A stretch of 64,000 nucleotides of DNA. Origin: Ceratobasidium sp. AG-K (lineage: Eukaryota; Basidiomycota; Agaricomycetes; Cantharellales; Ceratobasidiaceae). The position numbers and the translations under genes were made by a program. Positions 34,918-46,901 of this stretch are shown here, in pieces. The stretch is taken from NCBI GenBank assembly GCA_037039685.1, contig JAWNGF010000009.1:1674001-1738000 (forward strand). The letters run 5' to 3'. The notes under the pieces were generated by a model. The model was not told the origin of the DNA, made no database searches, and saw nothing but the letters and a program-made list of their open reading frames with translations. Within the stretch, counting starts at the first letter, position 1; every line of letters begins with the position of its first letter.

Positions 34918-35624
34918 ACAAGCTGCAGTGTTGGACCATTCAGGTTAGGGTGAGTGCATGCGACCAGCATTCCTGCACTTGTACAAGTCAAAGTGTTGGA
35001 CCATTCAAGTTAGGGTGAGTGCAGACACATGAGTCACATGCACTCACCCTGACCTGAGTGGGTTGCTGTGAATGCTTGTGCATACATTGTACACACATAG
35101 TGGAGCTTCACTCTACTGACTGACTAGGAAACTGGCTGAAAAGTGCACCACTTGTGTGTGCGTACATAGTACACACTCATAGTAGCAGCAGCCCACTCAG
35201 GTCAGGGTGAGTGCACATGATTAGTTGGCTCCATACCACAGGTGCATACAAAGTACACACCAGCTACAGGCAGCGTCTGCACACCACTTGTGTTCAGGCC
35301 CAGCCACTAGTTAACCACAATGTGCAGCCCAGGTGCATACATTGTACATACTTATCAAGTACAGACACATGAGTCACGTGCACTCACCCTGACCTGAGTG
35401 GGTTGCTGCTAATGCTTGTGCATACTATGTACGCACATAGTGGAGCTTCACTCTACTGACTGACTGGGAAACTAGCTGGAAAGTGCACCACTTGCATGTG
35501 TGTACATAGTATGCACTCATAGTAGCGGCAGCCCACTCAGGTCAGGGTGAGTGCACATGATTAGTTGGCTCCATACCACAGGTGCATACAAAGTATGCAC
35601 CAGCTACAGGCCACGTCTGCACAC
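34918..35624 (+). repeat. 340-bp satellite array, left part
   Basis: The copies are the same as those right of the copia insertion. The word GTGCACCACTTG recurs at 35143 and 35483, 340 bp apart. The first partial unit (34918-35024) carries GTTGGACCATTCARGTTAGGGTGAGTGC-type sequence, which links the telomere-like TTAGGG word to the satellite's AGGGTGAGTGCA motif. The copia element interrupts the unit at base 142, counted from GTGCACCACTTG. Confidence 0.9.
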
Positions 35625-35891
35625 TGTTGAATATACAGTCTTATACGTAGATATATGCGCATCACGTGATTGTGTTCACATGGACGCACACTTTGCGGAA
35701 ATTTTATCCTCAGTTCTCTACTCTTAGTAGCACGAGCTGAGGTAGGATTTAGTTTTATATTTTCATTTTTTCCTATTGCTTATATTACCTGTAGTTACAT
35801 TGATTCTCAGGTATATACATGCACAGTTCTCTACTCTTAGTAGCACGAGCTGAGTTACATTGATTCTCAGCCCGACACTGTGCATATCCCA
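35625..35891 (+). repeat. copia 5' LTR
   Basis: TG...CA-bounded LTR. It contains an internal direct repeat: the block starting CAGTTCTCTACTCTTAGTAG occurs at 35711 and again at 35824, each followed by sequence ending in TTACATTGATTCTCAG (ends at 35810 and 35870). The duplication is present in both LTRs. Confidence 0.88.
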
Positions 35892-35908
35892 AGAGGTTAT
35901 GAGCCCTG

Positions 35909-38130
35909 GTAGCGTCAAAAGTGAAGAAGAAGAGGACCCAGTTAATGCTGTAAACATTACTACTCCAATGATGCGATCGGATGCCAACTTACCCAACAAA
36001 TATTGGGGATTTGCGATTATGCACACCGCATATATCTGGAATGTCACGCCGAAACGGTCACTTGATGGCAAAACCCCGGACGAAGTTTTCACAGGCAAGT
36101 TACCCGATGTTTCCCGACTTCGGACTTTTGGCTGCAAGGCATGGGCTCGAGTACCCGACAGTCAACGTACCAAGCTTCAACTGCGATTGTTCGAGTGTAC
36201 TTACCTTGGATTCGCCCCGAATCGCAAAGTGCACATCCTGATTCAGCAATCAATTGGTTGCATAACCACCCCACGTGACGTTGTATTTGAGGAGGGAGGC
36301 AAGACACAGCAGCGAGTTATTATCGAAGACTTTGAGGACGAGTTCCCAGAGCAAGTGGGCAATCAGGAACACCCCGAGCCGACGCCTGAAACTGCCGCCG
36401 AGCCAGAGCAAGAATGCCAAGAGCCAGTAAGCCAGCAAGAATCCGAGCCAGAGCCAGTAGTCGAGCCAGAGCCGCCGTGTCAATCAGGTCGAGTTACGAG
36501 ACTGCCAGTACGATACGGAGCTGAAGTGGGCAAGCAGAATGAAACTGCCATGCGAGCCAATAAGCCACCGACTGAGAATGCCCTGAATGCATTAATTGAG
36601 CATCCACCCGATACCTATGCCGAGGCAATGGCACGTCCAGACGCCAATTTATGGCTCGAAGCTATGATCGAAGAAATTAAATCAATCACTGAGCACAAAG
36701 TTTGGAAACCGGCTGATTGACCTACTCACAAAAAGGTTATCAAATGCTGCTGGGTATATGCATACAAGCGCAACGTCGATGGCGAGATCCTCAAGTACAA
36801 GGCCCGACTCATCGCCAAGGGCTTCTGGCAGGCTCTGGGTGTCGATTACGTCGAAATTTCGTCGCCAGTAGCTGCATCAGACGCATATAGGGTGCTTTTC
36901 AGCATTGTCGCAAGCGAAGACCTCGAGCTCCTTCAGCTCGACATCAAAACGGCGTTCCTACACGGCGTCGTCGAGGAAGAGCTCTAGATGGAGCAACCAG
37001 AGGGATTCACCAAAGGCAATTACGTCTGGCAACTCGTTAAGGCATTATACGGTCTGAAACAAGCCGCCCAAGCGTTCTACCTTCGACTTAAGGAAGTACT
37101 TGAATCAATCAGATTCATGAGGACCAAGAGTGATCACGCCGTGTTCATTCAGAGGGATGGTGATAATTTGGCGATAATCTTAGCTCATGTCAACGATATG
37201 CTCCTAGCTGGCAAACCTCTCTTGTTTCTAGAGGAAATCAAGTCGAAAATGCGAAAATCGTTCAATATTGTCGATCTAGGCGAGGCACGCATATTTGTTG
37301 GAGTCGAAATCGAGCGTAATCGTGGTGCAGGCACACTCAAAATTTGTCAAATGCGTTATATTAGCGACATACTAGCTTGATTCAGTATGAGCGAGTCCAA
37401 ATCATGGGACACACCAATGGCCGAATCGCCAAACCTGCCCAAACTCGATACTCCTACCGTCAATCGAATGCTTTATCAGCGTGGAGTCGGATCGCTCATG
37501 TATGCCATGATTTCGACCCGCCCCGACATCACTTTCGCGACCGGACTGCTTGCCCAACATGCCGCTAATCCTGGCGACAAGCATTGGTCAGCATTCAAGC
37601 GGGTTCTACGGTACCTACAAGGCACAAAAGCAATCGGGATCGTATTTGAACGATCAAAATTGTCAAAGCCAATCGGATATGTCGACTCAGACCACGCTGG
37701 CGATCCTAATACGAGTCGATCAACTACTGGTTGGATCTTCCAACGAGCCGGAGGAAACGTCGCTTGGTCGTCATGTAAGCAGCCAACGATTTCACTATCG
37801 AGTACCAAGGCCGAATATGTTGCCGCCGCGAGCGCCGCCCGCCAATTGATTTGGCTTTGTCAATTCCTTGACGAGCTCGGGTACTTATCGGAAGGTCCGA
37901 CAACCTTGCTTACCGACAATCAATTGAGTATCGCATTAGCCAAGAATCCCGTAAATCATCAAAATACGAAGCACATTCGAGTAAAACATCACTTTATTCG
38001 AGAAGTAGTTGCACTTTGCAAAGTCGACCTTCAATTTATTCCGACCGACCAACAGGTCACCGATGCGCTTACCAAACCACTCGGACGCGTCAAATTCCCT
38101 GGTTTCGTTACTGGGATGCGAATGTTTTGA
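35909..38130 (+). pseudogene. pol: copia Pol remnant (integrase C-term, RT, RNase H)
   Basis: A single frame runs 35909-38130 if three stops are ignored: TGA at 36718-36720, TAG at 36985-36987 and TGA at 37378-37380. Visible parts are an integrase tail (LRTFGCKAWARVPDSQRTK), an acidic PEPTPETAAEPEQ linker, and RT with RLIAKGFWQALGVDY, LLQLDIKTAFLHGVVEEEL and LVKALYGLKQAAQAFY. RNase H follows with GYVDSDHAGDPNTSRSTTGW, SLSSTKAEYVAAASAARQL and TDNQLSIALAKNP. The usual catalytic YVDD of copia RT reads HVND here (AHVNDMLLAG), which removes one of the two metal-binding Asp. With stops, lost gag/protease and a lost active site this element cannot move by itself. Confidence 0.9.
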
Positions 38131-38167
38131 AGCTTTCTTTCATTTTTCGTCTAATCCTGAGTGGGCG

Positions 38168-38434
38168 TGTTGAATATACAGTCTTATACGTAGATATATG
38201 CGCATCACGTGATTGTGTTCACATGGACGCATGCTTTGCGGAAATTTTACCCTCAGTTCTCTACTCTTAGTAGCATGAGCTGAGGTATGATTTAGTTTTA
38301 TATTTTCATTTTTTCCTATTGCTTATATTACCTGTAGTTACATGGATTCCCAGGTATATACATGCACAGTTCTCTACTCTTAGTAGCACGAGCTGAGTTA
38401 CATTGATTCTCAGCCCGACACTGCGCATATCCCA
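38168..38434 (+). repeat. copia 3' LTR
   Basis: Same length and ends as the 5' LTR, about 97 percent alike by eye. It carries the same internal duplication. Confidence 0.88.
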
Positions 38435-38437
38435 AAA

Positions 38438-40920
38438 CGCACCACTTGTGTTCAGGCTCATCGACTAGTTAACCACAACGCACAGTGCATGTGCATACAA
38501 TGTACGAACTTATCCAGTACAGACACATGAGTCCCATGCACTCACCCTGACCTGAGTAGGTTGCCGCTAATGCTTGTGCGTACTATGTACGCACATAGTG
38601 GAGCTTCACTCTACTGACTGACTAGGAAACTAGCTGGAAAGTGCACCACTTGCATGTGCGTACATAGTATGCACTCATAGTAGTGGCAGCCCACTCAGGT
38701 CAGGGTGAGCGCACATGATTAGTTGGCTCCATACCACAGGTGCATACAAAGCATGCATCAGCTACAGGCAGCATCTGCGCACCACTTGTGTTCAGGCCCA
38801 TCCACTAGTTAACCTCATCACACAGCGCATGTGCATACATTGTATGCACTTATCCAGTACAGACACATGAGTCACGTGCACTCACCCTGACCTGGGTGGG
38901 TTGCTGCTATTGCTTGTGCATACATTGTACACACTTAGTGGAGCTTCACTCTACTGATTGACTAGGAAACTAGCTGAAAAGTGCACCACTTGCATGTGCG
39001 TACATAGTATGCACTCATAGTAGCGGCAGCCCACTCAGGTCAGGGTGAGTGCACATGATTAGTTGGCTCCATACCACAGGTGCATACAAAGTATGCACCA
39101 GCTACAGGCAGCGTCTGTGCACTGCTTGTGTTCAGGCCCATCAACTAGTTAACCACAACGCGCAATGCATGTGCATACAATGTACGCACTTATCAAGTAC
39201 AGACACATGGGTCACATGCACTCACCCTGACCTGAGTGGGTTGCCGCTAATGCTTGTGCGTACTATGTATGCACATAGTGGAGCTTCACTTTACTGACTG
39301 ACTGGGAAACTAGCTGGAAAGTGCACCACTTGCATGTGCATACATAGTACGCACTCATAGTAGCAGCAGCCCACTCAGGTCAGGGTGAGTGCACATGATT
39401 AGTTGGCTCCATACCACAGGTGCATACAAAGTACGCACCAGCTACAGGCAGCGTCTGCGCACCACTTGTGTTCAGGCCCATCAACTAGTTAACCACAACA
39501 TGCAGCGCATGTGCATACATTGTACGCACTTATCCAGTACAGACACCTGAGTCACGCGCACCCACCCTGACCTGAGTGGGTTGCCGCTAATGCTTGTGCG
39601 TACATAGTATGCACATAGTGGAACTTCACTCTACTGACTGATTAGGAAACTAGCGGAAAAGTGCACCACTTGTGTGTGCGTACATAGTATGCACTCATAG
39701 TAGTGGCAGCCCACTCAGGTCAGGGTGAGCGCACATAATTAGTTGGCTCCATACCACAGGTGCATACAAAGCATGCATCAGCTACAGGCAGCATCTGCGC
39801 ACCACTTGTGTTCAGGCCCATCCACTAGTTAACCTCATCACGCAGCGCATGTGCATACATTGTACGCACTTATCCAGTACAGACACATGAGTCACGTGCA
39901 CTCACCCTGACCTGAGTGGGTTGCTGCTATTGCTTGTGCATACATTGTATACACTTAGTGGAGCTTCACTCTACTGATTGACTAGGAAACTAGCTGAAAA
40001 GTGCACCACTTGCATGTGCGTACATAGTATGCACTCATAGTAGCGGCAGCCCACTCAGGTCAGGGTGAGCGCACATGATTAGTTGGCTCCATACCACAGG
40101 TGCATACAAAGTACGCACCAGCTACAGGCAGTGTCTGCGCACTCCTTGTGTTCAGGCCCATCAACTAGTTAACCGCAACGCGCAGCGCATGTGCATACAA
40201 TGTACGCACTTATCAAGTACAGACACATGGGTCACATGCACTCACCTGGACCTGAGTGGGTGGCTGCTAATGCTTGTGCGTACTATGTATGCACATAGTG
40301 GAACTTCACTCTACTGATTGACCAGGAAACTAGCTGAAAAGTGCACCACTTGTGTGTGCGTACATAGTACGCACTCATAGTAGTGGCAGCCCACTCAGGT
40401 CAGGGTGAGTGCACATGATTAGTTGGCTCCATACCACAGGTGCATACAAAGTACGCACCAGCTACAGGCAGCGTCTGCGCACCACTTGTGTTCAGGCCCA
40501 TCAACTAGTTAACCACAACACGCAGCGCATGTGCATACATTGTACGCACTTATCCAGTACAGACACATGAGTCACGTGCACCCACCCTGACCTGAGTGGG
40601 TTGCCGCTAATGCTTGTGCATACATAGTACGCACATAGTGGAGCTTCACTTTACTGACTGACTGGGAAACTAGCTGGAAAGTGCACCACTTGCATGTGCA
40701 TACATGGTACGCACTCATAGTAGCGGCAGCCCACTCCAGCCAGGGTGAGCAAACATTGTCAGTAGGCTCTGTACCACAGGCACATGCAATGTATGCACTA
40801 ACTTTACATGGAGTCCACACACTGGTTCTGCTGCTGTCTATCCGCTGCTTAGTCACCATGTGCTGCCCATGCGCTTATGTTGTTTGCATGTACCAGTACC
40901 AATTGCATGCACATGTCCAA
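38438..40920 (+). repeat. 340-bp satellite array, right part
   Basis: GTGCACCACTTG recurs at 38641, 38981, 39321, 39661, 40001, 40341 and 40681, a strict 340-bp period with very few indels. Each unit carries CACTCAGGTCAGGGTGAGTG and its near-perfect reverse complement CACTCACCCTGACCTGAGTG, so each copy can form a cruciform. Several imperfect palindromes of the form TGCRTACNNWGTAYGCA also occur per unit. With the left part the array has about nine copies. After 40730 the sequence decays and the period is lost. Small open frames of 80 codons repeat with the period and are not genes. Confidence 0.93.
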
Positions 40921-41600
40921 TGAAGAGCTTGCCTTTGACTTCCTGTATTTGGCACTTATTTTCAGTTCTTAGGCGCAGCAACCTGCCCCTTTTATGTCAG
41001 AGAAATGAGCATTGGAAAGCCAGGGACTTAGCCAATTCTCATTCATGCCACAGTGAAAGGCGCCCCACCTCAAACTAGGTGAGTGGGCTGGGTGCAAATT
41101 ACATGGCACGCACATGTAATTTCAGTGAGTGACACAACTATTTTAGCTGGGTGCACACAGAGTCACCCTTCTGGTGCGTTTTGCATGTAGATAAACGTAT
41201 GTAAAATCAAAGGTGGGTCTGCCGGGCTCCAGCCTGTGCTCACCTATTTTCAGTGCCGCACTTAGTAGTTTGTGCCAATGAGACACTCAAGTGCAGGCTA
41301 AGAATACATGGGTAAGAAATTTTCATTTTCATGATGTGGGTGAAATTACATGGTGGCATTGACTAATAATCCATACAAAGACAACAACAACAACCCGTCA
41401 GTCCTAACAATCCATCCTAGCAGGACATTCATCATGTGCACCTTAGTTCATGGGAGGTGCATGTGAGAGTGTACATAGCGGACTGGGGCACATGTGCTTG
41501 AGAACCATACACCATCACTTGTTGGATAACTTATTGGTCTAAGCTTGCTTTAAGTGAAACATAACGTCTGACTGCCTATTGGAGATACATGTAGGCTTAT
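40921..41600. other. Intergenic after the satellite
   Basis: About 680 bp without a gene. It shares some word use with the satellite (GCACATGTAATTTCAGTGAGTG) but has no period. A CAA microsatellite (ACAACAACAACAAC) lies at about 41383. Confidence 0.4.
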
Positions 41601-44600
41601 TCAGCCAGACCAAGAACCCCCATTCATTGTGTCCTTGCCCTTGGAACTCAATGTGGCAGGCAATCGCAATGCCTTCTTTGGAAACTGAGAGCTCTCATCC
41701 TCCAAAAAAAGCATAGTTGCATCCACATGATTCTGAGACGAAGTCCCAGTGGCCAACAACCCTTGCTTAGCTTTGCCTGCTGCTCCTGCTGCCCACTTCC
41801 GTGCACTTGGCAAAGCAAACCCTGATCGCTTCCTCGAGCTCCCACCTACCTTTGAAGCCACAGGGGCATTGAGCAGCATAGTCAGGTCCTCCTCGCAAGC
41901 CACGTTTCCGCCTCCCTGTCCAAGCCCTGGGCCCCTTTGCTGGTGTGACAGGTCAAACAGATTGTGCTCTGGGCTGTTGGTCATGACTACCTGATGAGGA
42001 ACAATCCTGGGCTTCGGCTTTACTGATGCACCTTGCTCCTGCAGTGGTGCTTGGCTCAATTCATAGGATGACTGCGGCATTGTTGGTCCAGGAAGTATGC
42101 CGCTTGAAGCTTGGGCTGTCGTGTTAAGCTGGGATGCGTCCAGCACACTGGTAAGCTTATCAATGTCCATAGGGTTTGTTGCCTTCTGGGCGTGCTGGTC
42201 AGATGGTACCATTTTTGGTAGGTGGCAGTATCCTTACCTTCCAACCTATACCAGCTGCTGCTGCCTGCGCAACCTTCTGCTTTGGGCGCCCTGTGCTTTG
42301 TGTGACGCTATCAGTCTGAAGTTGGGACAAGCGAGGGATCACGGCATCCCCTTGCATTGTGGAAGGCTCTTTGCGCTGCTGGAATGGGCAGTTAGACACT
42401 GGGGGTGGGTAAAGGGAATAGCCTTTACCTTACTGCCCGACTCGTCAAATGCTGGATCCACCTTGTGCTTTCTGGAAGCATTGCTGTGTACCCTGCTCTT
42501 GGGTGCAGGGGTATTACTTGAAACAGTCGCAGGTTGCTTGGCAGTTGTTGTCCCCTGGGCCTTCTGAATCACCTAGTCAGATTCCAACACTTGATCAAGA
42601 AATAACAGACTTGCCTGTTGACTTGCTTGCCCTGTGTTCTTCCTGGATGCCCCCTTCTTTTCTACTTCCTCACGGGCTTTCTTGCTTGTCTTGGCCCGCT
42701 TGGTCGGATTTGAGGGTCCAGCCAAATCCTCATCCGAGCCCTGCATCTCAATCCCTCTGCCTTCATCCATCTTCCTGTCACTCTGCTCTGTTTGATTGCG
42801 GTTCTTGCTATCATTCTTGCGCTTCCGGCTGCTTGTGGTAGCGCACTTGGGAGGTTGGTTGACAAAAGCCTCTGGGGCATCGATCTCCTGCCCATCGTCT
42901 TCATCAGGAGTGGTGATCTGCAAGTATGCCTGGCGCAGTTGGGCCTCTGACAGCAAGAACATATCTGCCATGGAAGTCTTTCCGTCCGCGTAGCCCTGCA
43001 AGGCAAGGTCAATGCCACCTGGTGCAACCAGCTCCATGATTACCACGTCCCGTTGTTGACCATAACGCCAAAGCCAGCCAATGATTTGCCATTTCTCCTG
43101 CCCCGACCACACACCGCTCTGATTGAAAACATCAGCCACCAGCAATACCAATAAAGCATGTACAATTAATTACCACGAAGATGACGACTGATGCCGCGGT
43201 CAGGTTTAGTCCAGCAGAACCCACATTACTTATGATCATGATGCGGCAGTGCAGGTCGTTGTTGAATCTGTTGACGCTATCTGTGCGTTGTTTGAGTGTC
43301 ATCGAGCCGTCATAAGTCACAAAGTCGCGCGCTTTGATTTGAAGCATCTGTGAGGGACAGACGATCTGTCAGTGACGCGCGCATTACCCCAAGGGCCATG
43401 AGTTACACACCTTTGCTATTAGGTCCCTATGATAGCGGTATGCAACGTAAATTAAGAACTTCCGGTTGGTTTTGCTTGGCAGAGGGTCGTTCACGACCGC
43501 CTTGTGGTCTCGCGTCCCATCCTCCTTGAACATAGGGGGTTTTGGGTTCCCCACCCAGAAATGGCAAAGGACTTCATCGATCTTGAGCAATCGAGTCGAT
43601 GCCTTCTGTTCGAAGTTAGTTTCATCCCAGTCTACTGCCAACTTGCTCAGGAGTGTGCCTTCCTTCAAGCCCTGATCTTTCTCGCGTTGCCTCAAAGTCA
43701 AAATCAAGGGGTGGAGGCCTGCGTGCTTCTGGTCAAGCAGGAAGTTCTGTAGTGGACGTTGATCAACACTTTTGCTCTACAACAAAGCCTTATAAAAAGT
43801 ACATACCGTCCATTTGATATGGCTCTGTGCGACCTTCTTCTCGGATGGGCTGATGAACGGGGTGGGCAGGAGAAAGGTGGTCAATGCGCCACTCATATGC
43901 AACTTGAAAGTAGCTAAGGGAAATAAAATTGATGGGCAGAGTAGCTAACTACCTTAGTCTAGACATCCTGTGTTGTTCATTGACCCGACACAACGCCTCT
44001 TGCTCCACATTGGACAGCGGGCACCAGGTAGTGACGATCGTGTAGGGTTTCAACTCTAGGACCAGATTGCCGCTTGGGTCCCGCGAACCAGCAGTCCGGC
44101 GAACAAGGATTGGGCGCATTGTTCGTCCCATGATATCTACGGTTCGTTGTGATACGTACTTCATCCTTTGAATGCTAATTTGGTCCTCGCTTTGATACTT
44201 CAGCTCCATCTCCTTGAGTAGTTGAGCAAACTGGTTGTCGGTGATACCAAAGCCAGCAGCTGACGCCGCCTGACGAGCCTCCCGCTGGATCACCCCCTTC
44301 ATGATTGTTTGGGTGTTGGCAACCCACTCCTTAGCGCGCTCATGCATGGAATGGAGCATCTCCTTGCATAGAGCCTGCCCCCTCTCCCCAATCATTGGGG
44401 GGAAGCGGAGAATTCTGCCCTGCGCAGCAAGGTCCTGGAAGCAAAGGGTTAACATTGGCTGCTACTGGGCAATCCTTGGAATCAGCCTGGAGACATAGGA
44501 GCTCATACCTTGGGACCCGTGAAAAGCGGTGTCGCTGTTGCTCCAATGATAAGGTGTGAGTTTGACGTAATCTTGAGAATGCCCTGATGGGCGTGGCCGC

Positions 44601-46901
44601 AGTTACGGAGGTTATGAGCCTCATCTATCGCTACAACACGAAAGCACATGCTCAACAGAGAACCCTCGGGCCTGATACCTGGCCTGAACGCTGCTGGCTC
44701 CCCCTTTGCTTCTTGAAATTGTGCAGCCTTGCCTCTCAAGAAAGCAGGCGGGGGAACCAAGCACCTTTTGGCTTCCGTTGCTACAGCCTGTATCACTATA
44801 AGGTCAGGCTCTGTTTTATGCTTTTCAAAGGTAGCCAACACACCGATTGGTCAGCAAGGATGATCACCTTGTGGCACCGCTCTAGTTTCAAACCAGCAGC
44901 TACCCTGTACAAGCCTCCTGGATCGCTGCTAAAGTTTTCCAGAGAGCCGTTTTCGCTTGAGTATCGTACAATAGCAAAGCTGCCCCGCTGTGTGAACAAG
45001 ATCAACTGGTCAAGCCACTGCGCACTCAGGCTCCGCGGTAATATGATCAAGGAGGGTAGTTTGGGTACACTTTTCAGCCCGTCGAAGTATGGAGTTTTGT
45101 TTGCTATGAAAGCATCATTCAGTCAAAGGATCACAATTGACACGTAATAGAGCCTGATCTCACCAATGGTAAACGGGGGTGGTGGGAGCCTATGGTCCTT
45201 ATCCAGCGCCTGTTGCTCGTAGAGGTGCGCAAGCCAACTGAACAGCCCGATGATCTGCATAGTCTTACCGAGCCCCACGTCGTCGCACAACATTGTCGGA
45301 AGCCCCCGCTCTCCAAGAGTCTTGGTGAAGGCGCGTTCCAGGATGGCGTGGACGCCAACGACTTGGTGCCACCTGGGTTCGGCCTTGACCTTTGAAAGGT
45401 GGGAAAGCCCCTCTGGGAGTTCCTTACCTGGCTCGGCAAAAGGGAATTGAGTCGCACCAGGTAGACCCAAGCTCTCCCAGACTTGCTCGGTAGTCCAGTC
45501 CTTGAGGTGATCGACCCCTATGTCTATCTGTCCCTCGGCCAAATCGTGCATGCCAAGCGGTCGCTCGCTAGGAACTACAACGTCGTCGTTGGCCTCGATG
45601 GCGTTGCAATAGTCCTCAAGGTAGTATTGGAATGCGGCTTGCATCTCAGCATCGCTGGCAATCCCAAGTGTGGACTTTGTCTTGCTGGGGCCTTTGCTTC
45701 GTTCTGTTTGCAATTCAACGCAACTTCACAGGATAATCAGTATGTTGATTGCTTACTCTTCACCTCCACCTCCACCTCCTCCTCAAATCCCAACTCGGCC
45801 CAGAGCTCTTTCAGATGCTTTTCCCGCTCCATAAATGGTGGATCCTCAAACTGGAGGGACTCTTGTGCGGTTTTGCGCCATACCACCAGTGCCTGAGAGA
45901 CGGCCCCCAGCGCCGCCGGCGTATGCTCCTCACAAGCCTCTGAAAGCCAGAAATCTAGTGAGCGTCATGCTAACAAGAACACCGCTGATGGCTCACCCTT
46001 CAGGCTAGTGTCAAATTGAGCTTGTTGTTTCTTCGACCTCTTGATCAGATTTTTGAGCCTTCGATACAGGCCTTCGTATTTTCGGTATAGGAGGAGCAGT
46101 ACAGTCTTCTGAAACTCAGGAAGTAAATCGCCTCCGCGGTCGACGGCTCCACCCCCAAATAAACCTAGGCCCGTAGCCGCCAAAACATCCGGCCTATCAC
46201 ACACTGACTTCCCGGTTGGTAGCGGCACATCGTATTCGTCCCGGTACATACGGCGGTCTCCTCGCTTCTGTTGTTCACGGGATAAATGCGTTTAAATAAC
46301 TGAGAAAAAGAATAATAAAAAAAGAATAAAAGTCCACTCTTACCCTATCAGCATCCCGAAGATCCTTCCACTTCTCTGCCGGGGTAGCACGAAGCCGGAC
46401 CATCACCTCCTCCACTAGTGACAATATGCCGCCTCGCCTATTAAGCATCGTCAGGACCACCTCACGGTACTGCTCGTAACCCTTCTCTCTCATCAACGGG
46501 GATTCGCCAGGGTCTCGCGGCAATGACGCCACGGTAAATGTAATTGGCTTGCAGCTTGTGGCATCTTCACGCCTCATCTTCCAGAAGAAATCAGTGAATT
46601 TCTCGGCTCGCATGCGTGTGATGTCTGTGAGCAGCGTAGCCTTGGATTCGGTGAGAGTGGTGAGAGCCTGCTTCGAAAATACAAAGCCGTCCTCCGCGCG
46701 AGCGTATTCCTGGGTGCCAAACTCGCTATCAACGTCTACCAGCTCATCAGGCTCCACATCGTCAGGACGCAGAGGGGCGAGGCCAAAGTTCTCCCGCCAT
46801 ACAGGGTACGTCCAAGGTGGGCATTGAAACGGCGAGGTGTCGCTTGGGGAAGCGGCACCAAAGAGAAACAGGAGCGACTTGGCTAAAGCGGCAACTGGCA
46901 T
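41601..46901 (-). pseudogene. SNF2-family helicase/ATPase gene, decaying
   Basis: Exons can be chained on minus: 46901-46344, 46267-45997, 45954-45757, 45703-45163, 45103-44509, then pieces at 44434-43970, 43920-43807, 43750-43410, 43347-43185 and 43130-42573. ATPase motifs are MLCDDVGLGKTMQIIGL (motif I), SLIILPRSLSAQWLDQ (Ia), VVAIDEAHNLRN (DEAH box, II), IIGATATPLFTGP (III), SNVGSAGLNLTAASVVIF (V) and WQIIGWLWRYGQQ (VI). Family members translocate on DNA and remodel nucleoprotein. Three defects are visible. An extra GT in a GTGTG run (about 44842) shifts the frame before motif II. The first Arg of motif VI (usual QxxGRxxR) is Trp. A TAG at 42573 interrupts a frame that continues open to 42339. 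Basic low-complexity tail exons reach 41601. The N terminus at 46901 is uncertain. Confidence 0.75.

Larger units (their letters stand above)
35625..38437 (+). mobile_element. Defective Ty1/copia retrotransposon
   Basis: The two LTRs are 267 bp each (35625-35891 and 38168-38434), begin TGTTGAATATAC and end TATCCCA, and differ at about eight positions. AGGTTATGAGCCCTGG after the 5' LTR fits a degenerate initiator-tRNA primer site. The 5-base flanks CACAC (35620-35624) and CGCAC (38438-38442) are a probable target duplication with one transition. The inside lacks gag, protease and most of the integrase: the frame starts at the integrase C-terminal part (GKTPDEVFTGKLPDVSRLRT) almost directly after the primer site. 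Reverse transcriptase and RNase H follow. The element lies inside one unit of the 340-bp satellite. Confidence 0.92.

Noticed and set aside
34652..34939. Pentapeptide-repeat protein (PGREG on plus, PYLAP/PYLVP on minus)
   Set aside because: The 15-bp minisatellite keeps frames open by its period; no start, no splice signals, no flanking domain.
39049..40317. Eighty-codon frames repeated every 340 or 1020 bp in the satellite
   Set aside because: They recur only because the satellite repeats and differ at stops between copies.
38438..40920. CRISPR array
   Set aside because: The repeats are 340 bp and contiguous with no unique spacers, and the organism is a eukaryote.
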